Of a stretch of 44,898 nucleotides of DNA, positions 27,047 through 35,886 are shown piece by piece. Origin of the DNA: Spirosoma fluviale (GTDB taxonomy: Bacteria; Bacteroidota; Bacteroidia; Cytophagales; Spirosomataceae); the NCBI GenBank assembly GCA_945906795.1, contig CAMDRO010000015.1, forward strand, positions 1 to 44,898, given 5' to 3'. Within the stretch, counting starts at the first letter, position 1; each line of letters opens with the position of its first letter. A model generated the notes under the pieces. It was not told the origin of the DNA. It searched no databases and saw only the letters and a list, made by a program, of their open reading frames with translations. The translations under genes and the position numbers were made by a program.

Positions 27047-27938
27047 ATGCATTCGTTTCGTTGACTACTTGGATAAATATATCATTGAATGAAGGAATTA
27101 ATTCTTGAAATTCCAATAAGTCAACATGCGCAATAATTTGAGAGATGGCCTGATTTGAACTAATCCCAGCGGACAGTTTTAATGTCGCCGATTGGCCATT
27201 CACCAACAAAACCTCTACCCCTTTTAACTCAAGGGGCAAATTACCTAAATACCTAATTTTAAATATATGCTGTTTATATCGATTTTGGACTTCCGCCTTT
27301 TCTCCAGCTAATACCACTCTTGAATGATTAATTAGCGCAATATCATCACACAACTCCTCTACCGTTTCCATTCGATGCGTCGAAAATAAAATAGTTGTCC
27401 CTCGCTCTTTAATAGCCAATATTTCATCTTTCAACATATTAGCATTAATGGGATCAAATCCTGAAAATGGTTCATCTAGGATTAAAAGTTTAGGCTCATG
27501 AACCACGGTGGCAATAAATTGAGTCTTCTGCTGCATGCCTTTAGATAAATCATCCACCGGCTTATTCCACCAATCTTTAATGTCCAATCGAATAAACCAA
27601 TCTTTCAATTTCGAAATAGCCTCTGATTTGGACATCCCTTTCAACTGAGCCAAATACAACAATTGATCCCCCACTTTCATTTTCTTATACAGTCCTCTTT
27701 CTTCAGGCAAATAGCCAATTTGATCCACGTGCTTGGCAGAAAGTGGCTCTCCATCAAAAATTATTTGTCCAGAATCAGGAGCAGTAATCTGATTAATGAT
27801 ACGAATTAATGAAGTCTTACCAGCTCCATTCGGACCTAATAACCCAAATATCTTAGCCCGTGGGATTTCTAAATCAATGTGGTCTAAGGCCAAATGATCT
27901 GAGTATTTTTTAACTACTTGACGTACGGATAAAATCAT
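27039..27938 (-). CDS. ABC transporter ATP-binding protein (NatA-like)
   Basis: ATPase subunit of 299 residues paired with the overlapping permease. It shows Walker A (GPNGAGKTS), a signature segment (DDLSKGMQQK), Walker B (LLILDEPFSGFDP) and the switch His (FSTHRME). A C-terminal extension of about 80 residues follows, as in other ABC-2 exporters. It begins 25 bases after the terminator of the upstream gene, so its promoter must overlap that hairpin or be weak. Confidence 0.93.
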   Translation of the reverse strand: MILSVRQVVKKYSDHLALDHIDLEIPRAKIFGLLGPNGAGKTSLIRIINQITAPDSGQIIFDGEPLSAKHVDQIGYLPEERGLYKKMKVGDQLLYLAQLKGMSKSEAISKLKDWFIRLDIKDWWNKPVDDLSKGMQQKTQFIATVVHEPKLLILDEPFSGFDPINANMLKDEILAIKERGTTILFSTHRMETVEELCDDIALINHSRVVLAGEKAEVQNRYKQHIFKIRYLGNLPLELKGVEVLLVNGQSATLKLSAGISSNQAISQIIAHVDLLEFQELIPSFNDIFIQVVNETNAYE

Positions 27939-27963
27939 ATGTAAAACAATTTTAGCTAAAATA

Positions 27964-28011
27964 AAAAATTGCGCTTATACCCATTTAGGAAATGGTATAA
28001 GCGCAATTTTT
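27964..28011 (-). terminator. Long terminator of the Lys/Ala-rich protein gene
   Basis: AAAATTGCGCTTATAC (27965-27980) pairs perfectly with GTATAAGCGCAATTTT (27995-28010). The inner CATTT/AAATG can also pair, with one bulged C. The A/T runs at the ends suit use on either strand; the gene it closes is on the minus strand. Confidence 0.85.
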
Positions 28012-28025
28012 AAAGGATAAGCGTT

Positions 28026-28418
28026 TTATTTTTTAGTAGCAGAAGTTCGAGCTGTGGCTTTTGCTGGTGTCTTAGGTTTTGTGACACTTGCTACTGCTGG
28101 CCTACCGGTTACCACTGGCTTTATAACATCCAATAATAAAGAAACTTGCTTTTGCTTAGATGCTTTTTTTGCTACTTTTTGTTTTTTTTTAGCTTCCTTG
28201 ATGGCTAATTTCTTGGCCGCTTTGGCCGCTTTTTCTTTTTTCTTAGCTAAATCCTTAGCTTGTTCATCCATCAACTTGTGGTATTTCTTAGAAATATCCC
28301 CCAAAGCTTTATGACTCAATTGAACCATTTTCTTAGCATTTTTCTCGCTCAAACCTTTCAATTTAGGCAGTACAATTGTCGCTAAAACATCGACTAGTAC
28401 TTTATCAGACTCACTCAT
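28026..28418 (-). CDS. Lys/Ala-rich basic protein, histone H1-like tail
   Basis: A 130-residue protein without a signal peptide. Residues 1-53 are mixed and likely helical (VLVDVLATIVLPKLKGLSEK). Residues 54-90 are almost all Lys, Ala, Glu and Gln with a helical pattern. Residues 91-130 are a Pro/Ala/Thr/Lys tail (TKPKTPAKATARTSATKK) like the tail of eukaryotic histone H1 and bacterial H1-like proteins. Binding to DNA or RNA is likely from charge alone. I do not recognise a named family. The gene stands alone with its own strong terminator. A related role in ribosome or nucleoid packing is possible. Confidence 0.75.
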   Translation of the reverse strand: MSESDKVLVDVLATIVLPKLKGLSEKNAKKMVQLSHKALGDISKKYHKLMDEQAKDLAKKKEKAAKAAKKLAIKEAKKKQKVAKKASKQKQVSLLLDVIKPVVTGRPAVASVTKPKTPAKATARTSATKK

Positions 28419-28474
28419 AGTATTATATTTTAATTATATGTTAAATATATGTAAAGAAATTATTAATAAAAATT

Positions 28475-29056
28475 TTAGTGTGTTAAATTTTTAAGCAAGT
28501 TGAAAAATTTAATATTGAAAAAATAAATTTTAACTTTTGAAACAAAATCGTAGCTGATAATTCCCATACAAACAGAGACATTTAATGAATGTTTTGTACC
28601 AAATTGGGGTATTTCGATCGAATAATCGGCCGACTTAATAAACAATTCATTAACCCCAAACACTTCATTGCCAAACACAAAAGCATATTTATAATTTTGA
28701 TCAGGTTTAAAATCAAATAAAGAGATTGAATCTTTTACTTGCTCCACGCAGATTAATGTATATCCAAGATCTTTTAAAGCTTTTATACAGGTTGATGGAC
28801 TTTCAAAATAGGTCCAATCGACAGATTCATCCGCCCCTAAGGCTGTTTTAGAAATTTCTCTATGGGGAGGTCTAGCCGTTATTCCACACAAATAAATATG
28901 TGAGCACCGGAATGAATCAGCCGTTCGAAATGCGGAACCTACATTGTTCATGCTCCGAATATCATCCAGAACCATAACAAATGGGAACTTTTCTGAATTT
29001 TTAAATTGTGTTATATCGAGCCTATTGAGCTCATTCATCGACAATTTAGTGTTCAT
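28475..29056 (-). CDS. SpoU/TrmH-family RNA 2'-O-methyltransferase
   Basis: SAM-dependent enzyme that methylates a ribose in tRNA or rRNA. The three family motifs are seen: DDIRSMNNVGSAFRTAD near residue 31, FVFGNEVFGVNE and IEIPQFGTKHSLNVSVCMGI. It forms the trefoil-knot fold of this family. At 193 residues it is among the short members without an extra RNA-binding domain; the last 20 residues are a Phe/Lys-rich tail not typical of the family. The ATG touches the stop codon of the desaturase gene, implying coupling; an in-frame ATG at 29038 is an alternative start. The exact RNA target is not clear. Confidence 0.88.
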   Translation of the reverse strand: MNTKLSMNELNRLDITQFKNSEKFPFVMVLDDIRSMNNVGSAFRTADSFRCSHIYLCGITARPPHREISKTALGADESVDWTYFESPSTCIKALKDLGYTLICVEQVKDSISLFDFKPDQNYKYAFVFGNEVFGVNELFIKSADYSIEIPQFGTKHSLNVSVCMGIISYDFVSKVKIYFFNIKFFNLLKNLTH

Positions 29057-30037
29057 TTATTGCACAATCCAAGTAAACGGATACGCTAATTCAGGGATTT
29101 TTACGCGGTCCGCCAACTTCTCTAACCGAGCTGGCAAATTACCAATATAATCCCTAGCCTTTTCGGCCACATCATTCAAACCAGACATTTTTTCAATATC
29201 CCAATCTTTAATCAAACCTTGCATGATGCTTATATAATCCATCGTTGTGTACACACCAATTCGCTGTGCAGCATCAGAAAAATGCTCATAGACAGAACTC
29301 TTAGCTCCATTAATTTCACGTAAAAAATGTGCCGGCATGACAATTTTCTTCTTCATCATATCCGCAAAGGCAATCATCATTTCTGATGGATCAAGTTTGA
29401 AAATTTCTGTTACAAATGCTTTGTATGCTTTTGCATGCCTTAATTCATCCGCCGCAATCTGCGCGCACATTCTTGACAATAATGAGTTACCATGCTGCTT
29501 AGCTAATGAGGCAGTTCGGCGATGAGAAACATTCGTTGCCATTTCTTGAAATGAGGTATAAATGAAGTTGCGATAGGGATCACCTGAGGTCCCAATATCA
29601 AAACCATCAGCAATTAAATATTGGGTAGAAACAGCGACTGAATGCATGTCGACCTTTCCAGATAAATACAAATAAGTCCCTAATAAATTTCCATGTCTAC
29701 TTTCTTCAGCAGTCCAATTGCGAATCCAACGAACCCAACTATTTTCTTGATCTTGTTGGTTAACAGTATCCATTGCCATCAACCAAGACTCATAGGTTGG
29801 CAAGGCCTCCTCAGTAATCGTATCACCAATTAACACGGCCCAATAATCATAAGGCAATTCTTTTGCCGCTTCTTGCAATTGTTTTACTTCATCAAAAAAG
29901 TTGTCTTTTGTTGAATCTGGAAGCATATCAGAAGGCTGCCAATTACTATCGATCGGATTTAAATATTGAGCAACAAAGTTGTCCATATTACGGCCTAACT
30001 CGGTCATTACCTCTAATCTTGTAGTTGAAATGGACAT
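29057..30037 (-). CDS. Soluble acyl-ACP desaturase (di-iron, plant type)
   Basis: Puts a double bond into acyl chains still attached to acyl carrier protein. The two di-iron motifs are at residues 111-115 (EESRH in TAEESRHG) and 197-201 (DELRH in ADELRHAK). At 326 residues from the ATG at 30037 it is close to plant stearoyl-ACP desaturases without the transit peptide. An ATG at 30079 would add 14 residues with no family likeness. It lies immediately before the SpoU gene and after a GH32 gene. Electron donors are not in the window. Confidence 0.9.
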   Translation of the reverse strand: MSISTTRLEVMTELGRNMDNFVAQYLNPIDSNWQPSDMLPDSTKDNFFDEVKQLQEAAKELPYDYWAVLIGDTITEEALPTYESWLMAMDTVNQQDQENSWVRWIRNWTAEESRHGNLLGTYLYLSGKVDMHSVAVSTQYLIADGFDIGTSGDPYRNFIYTSFQEMATNVSHRRTASLAKQHGNSLLSRMCAQIAADELRHAKAYKAFVTEIFKLDPSEMMIAFADMMKKKIVMPAHFLREINGAKSSVYEHFSDAAQRIGVYTTMDYISIMQGLIKDWDIEKMSGLNDVAEKARDYIGNLPARLEKLADRVKIPELAYPFTWIVQ

Positions 30038-30099
30038 AAATAATCTATTTGTAAAAATAATAAAATATAAATTAGTCAAATAATTGAAGATTCCCTAAA

Positions 30100-31602
30100 T
30101 CAAAGACCCAAAATCAATATTTGTTTAATAATAGTTTCCTTATTACTAGAAAAAAGCCAAAATTCCTCTTCTCTTGCTATGGGAAACCGTAAGCTAGAAA
30201 TAGCCACCAATCCATCTTGTGCAAGCACCTCCAATATGGAATGGTCGAGCAATAATCGTATTTTTTTGCCTTTGCCTTTTATTAAATCAGCTCGATCTTC
30301 AAGCAAAAATCCTTTGTGAATAATTTTACCAGATTTTTTGCGGTCAACAAACCATTGTTTTTTTTCCTCATCAAAACCAATATCAATTTTCTCATTTGAA
30401 TTTACACCAACTCCTCGGATAGAAATTCCCCAATTTTTCGCTACTGACCTTGACACTTCCAATTCAATCAAATAAGATTTTTTATTTGAAAATTTAAAAT
30501 TCCCTAACTTAGACGTTCCCATAATCTTGAAATTAGCTTGCTTAAATTGGGGTTTTAATCGGTCCATCTTCGGCATAAATACTTGCTTTAGCCTCAAACC
30601 TTGAGGCGTAGAAGCTAATGACAAGGCTCGCACTGAGGACATTTGACCACGCCAAGGGGAAGTTGGTTGATCCTTTGCATAAGCCCAATTTAAAGCCCAA
30701 CCTAGCCATATCGGCTTTTCGAAATTTACATTTGAAAATGGAATAGCCGCATAAAAATCTTTGCCATGATCCACATATAGCTTTGTTTCCGGCGAATTTT
30801 CATTTTTAAAATTCTTTCCATCAAAATCACCTACAAAATATTGCATGCCCACATAGTCTTTATAAGGCCCCTGACTAGAGACGAAAAGCACCCATTTTTT
30901 GCTCCCGACCTTACCTTCCACGGGAAGTTGCAACAATGAAGGACATTCCCAAATTTTTTCTACATCACCTTGTTGGCCAAACTCACTCAACAGATCCCAT
31001 CGGATTAAATTTTTTGATCCATACAACTGAATAATAAACTCTTTAGGCTTTGAAACCACCATCACAAATTGCTTACTAGGTTCATGCCAAAACACATTAG
31101 GATCTCTAAAATCTTTTAAATGAATATTTAAGATGGGGTTCATTTCATATTTAACCCAAGTAAGCCCCTCATCATTGGAATATGCCAAATGTTGTTCTTC
31201 ACCTTTATTGGGGAAGTCAGCCGTATAAATCGCAACAAACAAAGGTTTTTTAGGGTCTCCTAAACCTGAAACATGATCTTTATCTAGGACCACACAGCCA
31301 GAAAATATATAGGCAGAATCTTTGGGGATGGCAACTGGCAATTCTTCCCAATGCAGTAAATCCTTACTCTTAGCATGGCCCCAACTCATGTTTCCCCATT
31401 GGTTTCCAGAAGGATTATGCTGGAAAAACAAATGATAATATCCATTGAAATAGATCAAACCATTCGGATCATTGGTCCAATTTTTTTTGGGTGAAAAATG
31501 AAGCGCAGGCCGCCAAGTTTCTGTGGACTCCTGCCCCCAAACATGATTAGCGATAATTAATAGACTAAATATTAAAACTATGCTTGAATGTAAATTCTTC
31601 AT
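30100..31602 (-). CDS. GH32 fructan hydrolase (levanase/inulinase-like)
   Basis: Secreted glycoside hydrolase of 500 residues that would cut fructans or sucrose. A signal peptide (1-23, ending HVWG) is followed by the five-bladed propeller with the nucleophile Asp45 (NWTNDPNG), the stabiliser Asp167 (FRDPN) and the acid/base Glu219 (WECPS). The C-terminal beta-sandwich ends near residue 500. It overlaps lpxH by 38 bases, in a different frame, which is long for a coupled pair. No SusCD-type transporter or fructokinase is nearby, so it is not in a classical utilisation locus. Family is certain; levan versus inulin is not. Confidence 0.92.
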   Translation of the reverse strand: MKNLHSSIVLIFSLLIIANHVWGQESTETWRPALHFSPKKNWTNDPNGLIYFNGYYHLFFQHNPSGNQWGNMSWGHAKSKDLLHWEELPVAIPKDSAYIFSGCVVLDKDHVSGLGDPKKPLFVAIYTADFPNKGEEQHLAYSNDEGLTWVKYEMNPILNIHLKDFRDPNVFWHEPSKQFVMVVSKPKEFIIQLYGSKNLIRWDLLSEFGQQGDVEKIWECPSLLQLPVEGKVGSKKWVLFVSSQGPYKDYVGMQYFVGDFDGKNFKNENSPETKLYVDHGKDFYAAIPFSNVNFEKPIWLGWALNWAYAKDQPTSPWRGQMSSVRALSLASTPQGLRLKQVFMPKMDRLKPQFKQANFKIMGTSKLGNFKFSNKKSYLIELEVSRSVAKNWGISIRGVGVNSNEKIDIGFDEEKKQWFVDRKKSGKIIHKGFLLEDRADLIKGKGKKIRLLLDHSILEVLAQDGLVAISSLRFPIAREEEFWLFSSNKETIIKQILILGL

Positions 31603-32374
31603 CAGCTAAAATTAAGTAAAAAGCGTTTTTGAAATTAGGACTAAACCAATCACCCAAATTATAATAGGTTGACTCCTCCCCTAATGGAAAAGCGATCGGA
31701 TGATGTCTATGCCCAAAAACATACGCTTTTTTGCGGGCATTCAATTTTGAATCCATCTGAACTTGTTCCTTTACGTAATTTAAAATAAAATCAGTATTGG
31801 GATCAAATGAAACATCCCCAGATAAAATTGTATCCGATTTGCGCGTATTAGACCATACATGTGCTAAACGTACCCCAATATCTGGATGCAAAATTTTAAA
31901 CAAAAAAATTGATACGGGATGAATAAAAATTTGCTTTAAAACCTTGTAGCCATAATCTCCTGGACCCAAACCATCACCATGGCCCAACAAAGCCTTTATT
32001 GATTTTCCTTGGATATTAAAATTGAATTCGGTAGGCTGATCGTAAATAATGGCACCAATTTCGTCTTTGAGGTAGGTTCTGATCCATAAATCGTGATTGC
32101 CCACAAAAATATGAATTCGTATCCCTTCATCATTCATTTCTGCTAATTTACCCAAAAACCGAACAAAACCTTTAGGCACAACTTGGGTATATTCAAACCA
32201 GAAATCGAATAAATCACCTAATAAAAAAACATCCGATGCATCTTTTTGAACTTGGCTCAACCAAGCTATGATATATTTCTCCCTGACTAGGGATTCTGCG
32301 TGATTAGGAAATCCTAGATGAAAATCAGACGCAAAATAGGCTTTTTTGCCTGAAGGAATTTGAACTTCAATCAT
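31565..32374 (-). CDS. lpxH: UDP-2,3-diacylglucosamine pyrophosphatase
   Basis: Lipid A pathway enzyme that splits UDP-2,3-diacylglucosamine to lipid X and UMP at the inner membrane face. The calcineurin-like metal motifs are present: Asp17 and His19 (SDFHLG), GDLFDFW, GNHDLW, HGDGLG and GHRHH. At 269 residues it is near normal. It lies 48 bases after ftsH, but a terminator occupies that gap, so transcription is by read-through or from a promoter within it. Assignment as LpxH rather than a related phosphoesterase is well supported by the motifs. Confidence 0.9.
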   Translation of the reverse strand: MIEVQIPSGKKAYFASDFHLGFPNHAESLVREKYIIAWLSQVQKDASDVFLLGDLFDFWFEYTQVVPKGFVRFLGKLAEMNDEGIRIHIFVGNHDLWIRTYLKDEIGAIIYDQPTEFNFNIQGKSIKALLGHGDGLGPGDYGYKVLKQIFIHPVSIFLFKILHPDIGVRLAHVWSNTRKSDTILSGDVSFDPNTDFILNYVKEQVQMDSKLNARKKAYVFGHRHHPIAFPLGEESTYYNLGDWFSPNFKNAFYLILADEEFTFKHSFNI

Positions 32375-32382
32375 ATACAGTC

Positions 32383-32410
32383 AAAAAAAAGGTGGAGAAT
32401 AAGCCCCACC
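32383..32410 (-). terminator. ftsH terminator
   Basis: On the minus strand GGTGG (32410-32406), a 10-base loop and CCACC (32395-32391) form a stem followed by eight T (32390-32383). Confidence 0.8.
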
Positions 32411-32422
32411 CAATTTACATGT

Positions 32423-34540
32423 TTACTTCGCTTTAGGAACCCTTTTCACCACCGGCTTTTTCTCCTCAACAGGCTCTTTTTTAGCCTTAGGCTTAGCAAC
32501 TACTTTCTTCGATGCATTTTTCTCATTCTCCGCTAAATCCCGCACATCCTTTGCATCCTTCCTTTTCTTTTCCGTTTCCCCTTTAATAAACTCCTGATAG
32601 GAAGTTAATTGTTCAAAGGGGCGCGGACCTACCAACTCTTCTAAATCACTTTGAAAAAGAACTTCTTTTTTCAATAATTGCTCTGCCAGAATCGTTAATT
32701 TATCCTTTTTATCACTTAATAATTTCTTAGTGCGCACATAGGCTTCCGCTATTATTTTACGAACTTCTTCATCGATCTCTCTTGCCGTTTGCTCTGAATA
32801 TGGCTTGTTAAATTGGTATTCAGATCCTTTAGAATCATAATAAGAAATATTTCCCAACTTTTCATTCATTCCATAAACGGTAACCATTGAATAAGCCAAT
32901 TTAGTAATTCGCTCTAAGTCGTTTTGCGCACCAGTTGATATTTTACCAAAAATAATTTCCTCCGCCGCTCTTCCTCCTAAAGTCACACACATCTCATCCA
33001 TAAGCTGCTCCGTACGATACAGAAACTGCTCTTTGGGTAAGTATTGAGCATACCCTAAAGCAGCAACCCCTCTTGGTACAATCGAAACTTTGACTAAAGG
33101 ATTGGCGTGTTCTAAAAACCAACCGGCAATCGCATGTCCAGCCTCATGAAAAGCAACTATTTTCTTCTCTAAAGGAGAAATTAATTTATTTTTCTTCTCT
33201 AATCCACCAATCACTCGGTCCATCGCCTCTTGGAAATCATCCATGTCAACAGCCGATTTATTCCTACGTGCGGCAATTAAAGCCGCCTCATTACATACAT
33301 TGGCAATTTCAGCCCCGGCAAATCCAGGTGTTTGTGCCGATAGCTCTTTGGGGTCTATCCCTTGTGCCAACTTCACCGGCTTTAAATGAACTTTAAAAAT
33401 AGCCTCTCGGCCTATAATATCTGGCTTGTCAATAGAAATGGTCCGATCAAACCTACCAGGCCGTAAAAGTGCTGGGTCTAACACATCGGGGCGATTTGTC
33501 GCCGCCAAAATAATAATTCCAGAATCAGTAGCAAAGCCATCCATTTCGACCAATAATGAATTCAAGGTATTCTCTCGTTCATCATTGGATCCAGGCATTT
33601 GACCTCTACCTCTTGATCTACCCACCGCATCAATCTCATCAATGAAAATAATACAAGGGGCCTTTTCCTTAGCTTGCTTAAATAAATCCCGAACCCGAGC
33701 TGCACCCACCCCCACAAACATCTCAACAAAATCAGAACCTGACAGCGAAAAAAATGGAACACTCGCTTCGCCAGCCACAGCCTTCGCCAAGAGTGTTTTA
33801 CCCGTACCGGGAGGCCCGACTAACAAGGCACCCTTAGGTATTTTACCTCCCAAATCAGTGAATTTTTTAGGGAATTTTAAGAACTCGACAATCTCTTGGA
33901 TTTCCTCTTTCGCCTCATCTAAACCCGCTACATCGTCAAACGTAATCTTAACCTTAGCTTCACCTTCAATAAGTGTAGCACGACTTCGGCCAATATTAAA
34001 AATTTGACCTCCAGCTCCCCCACTGCCTCCCATACGGAAAAACAAAAAGTAAAAACTTAAGCCCATTAATATAAAGAAACCCCATGTGCCCAACCAATCC
34101 AAAGGACCCGTTCTCGTTTCTGGAGTAGCAAAAATTCGCTCATTGCGAGGGAAATTCTTTTGTCGATCTTCAAGAAATTGTTCAAAACCCTCTTTTGAAA
34201 TGATCGGAAATTCAAAATGAGGGCCCTTTTTAACGGAAATCATACCCTGGGGTGAATCCTTGAAATATTTACTCACATAGGCGGACTTTAAACTCACCTC
34301 AACCAATCGATCATTCACAATCGCAACACCCTCCACTTCCTTTTGAATAATCATGGATTCAAATTGATTTTGATTGATCTCCTGCAATGTCCTTTGCTTT
34401 GTAAAAAAGAACATGCTCACCATGGTAATGGCTAAACCAATCATCAGCCAACTCTGCATACCTCCAACTGGCTTTTTAGGTAATCTAGGTTGAATTCCTG
34501 AACGCTTACTGTTTTTAAAACTACTTCCTTGTTTAGCCAT
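32423..34540 (-). CDS. ftsH: ATP-dependent zinc metalloprotease FtsH
   Basis: Membrane-bound AAA+ protease of 705 residues that degrades damaged or unassembled membrane proteins and regulatory proteins. Two transmembrane helices (about 31-47 and 150-168) flank a periplasmic domain. The AAA domain has Walker A GPPGTGKT (242-249), Walker B IIFIDEID (297-304) and the second region of homology up to RPGRFDR. The protease domain has the zinc motif HEAGH at 465-469. A Lys/Glu-rich tail of about 60 residues ends the protein. It follows rsfS by 91 bases and is closed by a terminator. Confidence 0.97.
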   Translation of the reverse strand: MAKQGSSFKNSKRSGIQPRLPKKPVGGMQSWLMIGLAITMVSMFFFTKQRTLQEINQNQFESMIIQKEVEGVAIVNDRLVEVSLKSAYVSKYFKDSPQGMISVKKGPHFEFPIISKEGFEQFLEDRQKNFPRNERIFATPETRTGPLDWLGTWGFFILMGLSFYFLFFRMGGSGGAGGQIFNIGRSRATLIEGEAKVKITFDDVAGLDEAKEEIQEIVEFLKFPKKFTDLGGKIPKGALLVGPPGTGKTLLAKAVAGEASVPFFSLSGSDFVEMFVGVGAARVRDLFKQAKEKAPCIIFIDEIDAVGRSRGRGQMPGSNDERENTLNSLLVEMDGFATDSGIIILAATNRPDVLDPALLRPGRFDRTISIDKPDIIGREAIFKVHLKPVKLAQGIDPKELSAQTPGFAGAEIANVCNEAALIAARRNKSAVDMDDFQEAMDRVIGGLEKKNKLISPLEKKIVAFHEAGHAIAGWFLEHANPLVKVSIVPRGVAALGYAQYLPKEQFLYRTEQLMDEMCVTLGGRAAEEIIFGKISTGAQNDLERITKLAYSMVTVYGMNEKLGNISYYDSKGSEYQFNKPYSEQTAREIDEEVRKIIAEAYVRTKKLLSDKKDKLTILAEQLLKKEVLFQSDLEELVGPRPFEQLTSYQEFIKGETEKKRKDAKDVRDLAENEKNASKKVVAKPKAKKEPVEEKKPVVKRVPKAK

Positions 34541-34631
34541 TTTGTTTTTAGGTATCTGGGCATTTAAACTCTAAAACAACCAAATTAGTTCGAAAAATTT
34601 AAAAATTATTTCAAATCAACTTAACTTGGTT

Positions 34632-35018
34632 TTAATCAGGAATATTGGTGAATTTGGCATCCCCCCAAAGCTCCTCCAATTTAAAAAATGAACGCTTATC
34701 TTTCAAAAACACGTGCACAATTACTTCATAGTAATCCATCAAAATCCATTCTCGATTTGCCCTACCCTCCATGGCATGCACGTGAACACGCGCCTGTTCC
34801 CAAACTTCTTTGTCAACAGAATCCGCAATGGCTTCAATTTGAGTGTCGGAAGTACCTGAGCAAATAACAAAAAAATCAGTAAAAGCATTGTGAACGCCTC
34901 TTAAATCCATCACGACAATTTCTTGAGCTTTCTTCTCTTGCATTCCCTTCACTACACATTGAACTAAAACTTCTGATGAATCAATGATAATAGCGGCTTT
35001 CTTAGGACTTTTAGGCAT
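34632..35018 (-). CDS. rsfS: Ribosomal silencing factor RsfS
   Basis: A 128-residue member of the Iojap/RsfS family that binds protein L14 and blocks subunit joining in starvation. The core runs from EIVVMDLRGVHNAFTDFFVI through ANREWILMDYYEVIVHVF to RSFFKLEELWGDA. It is followed by ftsH on the same strand and diverges from birA across 64 bases. Confidence 0.95.
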   Translation of the reverse strand: MPKSPKKAAIIIDSSEVLVQCVVKGMQEKKAQEIVVMDLRGVHNAFTDFFVICSGTSDTQIEAIADSVDKEVWEQARVHVHAMEGRANREWILMDYYEVIVHVFLKDKRSFFKLEELWGDAKFTNIPD

Positions 35019-35082
35019 AAATGATTTTTAAACGAATAAAAAATTAAATTTGTTATTGTAAACATAAAATTACAAATAAAAT

Positions 35083-35871
35083 TTGAACAAATATCAAGCA
35101 CCCACCCGGTTCGTAGGCAAAAACACCAAATATCATGAAACATGTGCTTCTACGAATTCATTAGGATTCCAAGAGGCTCTCGAATATCAGTTACCTGAGG
35201 GTTTTGCCTGGATTGCGGGGCATCAAACAGAAGGCAAAGGTCAAAGGGGAAACAAATGGCTCGCACAACCTAATGAAAATCTATTGGTCTCCTATTTATT
35301 AAAGCCCAAAGATCAGCAAGCCACTCATCAATTTTATTTGAGCAAGGCTATCTCCATTGGCATCCTTGAAGGGCTACAAAAATGGGCTAAAAATACTTTA
35401 TTAGAAGAATTACCGATTAAAATCAAGTGGCCCAATGACCTTTATTTAGAAGAACAAAAGATCGCTGGCATTCTCATCGAAAACAATTTCCAAGCAGGAA
35501 AATGGAATTTTTCTATCGTAGGAATTGGCATTAATATTAACCAAACAGAATTCAATAATTTGAGAGCCAGCTCATTGAAAAAATGGACCAATTCACCCTT
35601 CAAAATCGATATTCAAGATATTTTCAATGCCATTTCCGCCGAAATTGAAAACTATTATCAACTGTTCCAATCAAATAATTTCGAACAAATAGACCAAGTC
35701 TACCATCAAAATTTATTCCGAATTCACACTAAGGCACTATTCGAAGATGAAACTGGAGTATTTTCAGGCAAAATAATTCGGGTAAATCCTAATGGGCACC
35801 TTGTACTTGAAAAATCGAATGAAATCAAAGTCTATGATTTAAAAGAATTAAGTTTTATTTTTAGCGAATAA
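35083..35871 (+). CDS. birA: Biotin-protein ligase (BirA, no DNA-binding domain)
   Basis: Attaches biotin to the carboxyl carrier protein of acetyl-CoA carboxylase. The ligase motifs are GKGQRGNKWLAQPNENLLVS (biotinyl-AMP loop) and KIKWPNDLYLEEQKIAGILIE with the catalytic Lys. At 262 residues it lacks the helix-turn-helix of E. coli BirA, so it should not regulate transcription. The start codon must be TTG at 35083: an in-frame TAA at 35077 rules out an upstream start, and no in-frame ATG exists before the conserved motifs. A perfect -7 element TAAATTTG is at 35045-35052. It is 15 bases before the acyl-CoA ligase. Confidence 0.92.
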   Translation: MNKYQAPTRFVGKNTKYHETCASTNSLGFQEALEYQLPEGFAWIAGHQTEGKGQRGNKWLAQPNENLLVSYLLKPKDQQATHQFYLSKAISIGILEGLQKWAKNTLLEELPIKIKWPNDLYLEEQKIAGILIENNFQAGKWNFSIVGIGININQTEFNNLRASSLKKWTNSPFKIDIQDIFNAISAEIENYYQLFQSNNFEQIDQVYHQNLFRIHTKALFEDETGVFSGKIIRVNPNGHLVLEKSNEIKVYDLKELSFIFSE

Positions 35872-35886
35872 AACCTACGAAAAACG

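Noticed and set aside
28054-28314. 86-residue hydrophobic frame on plus
   Set aside because: Mirror of the Lys/Ala-rich gene: Lys codons read as Phe on the other strand.
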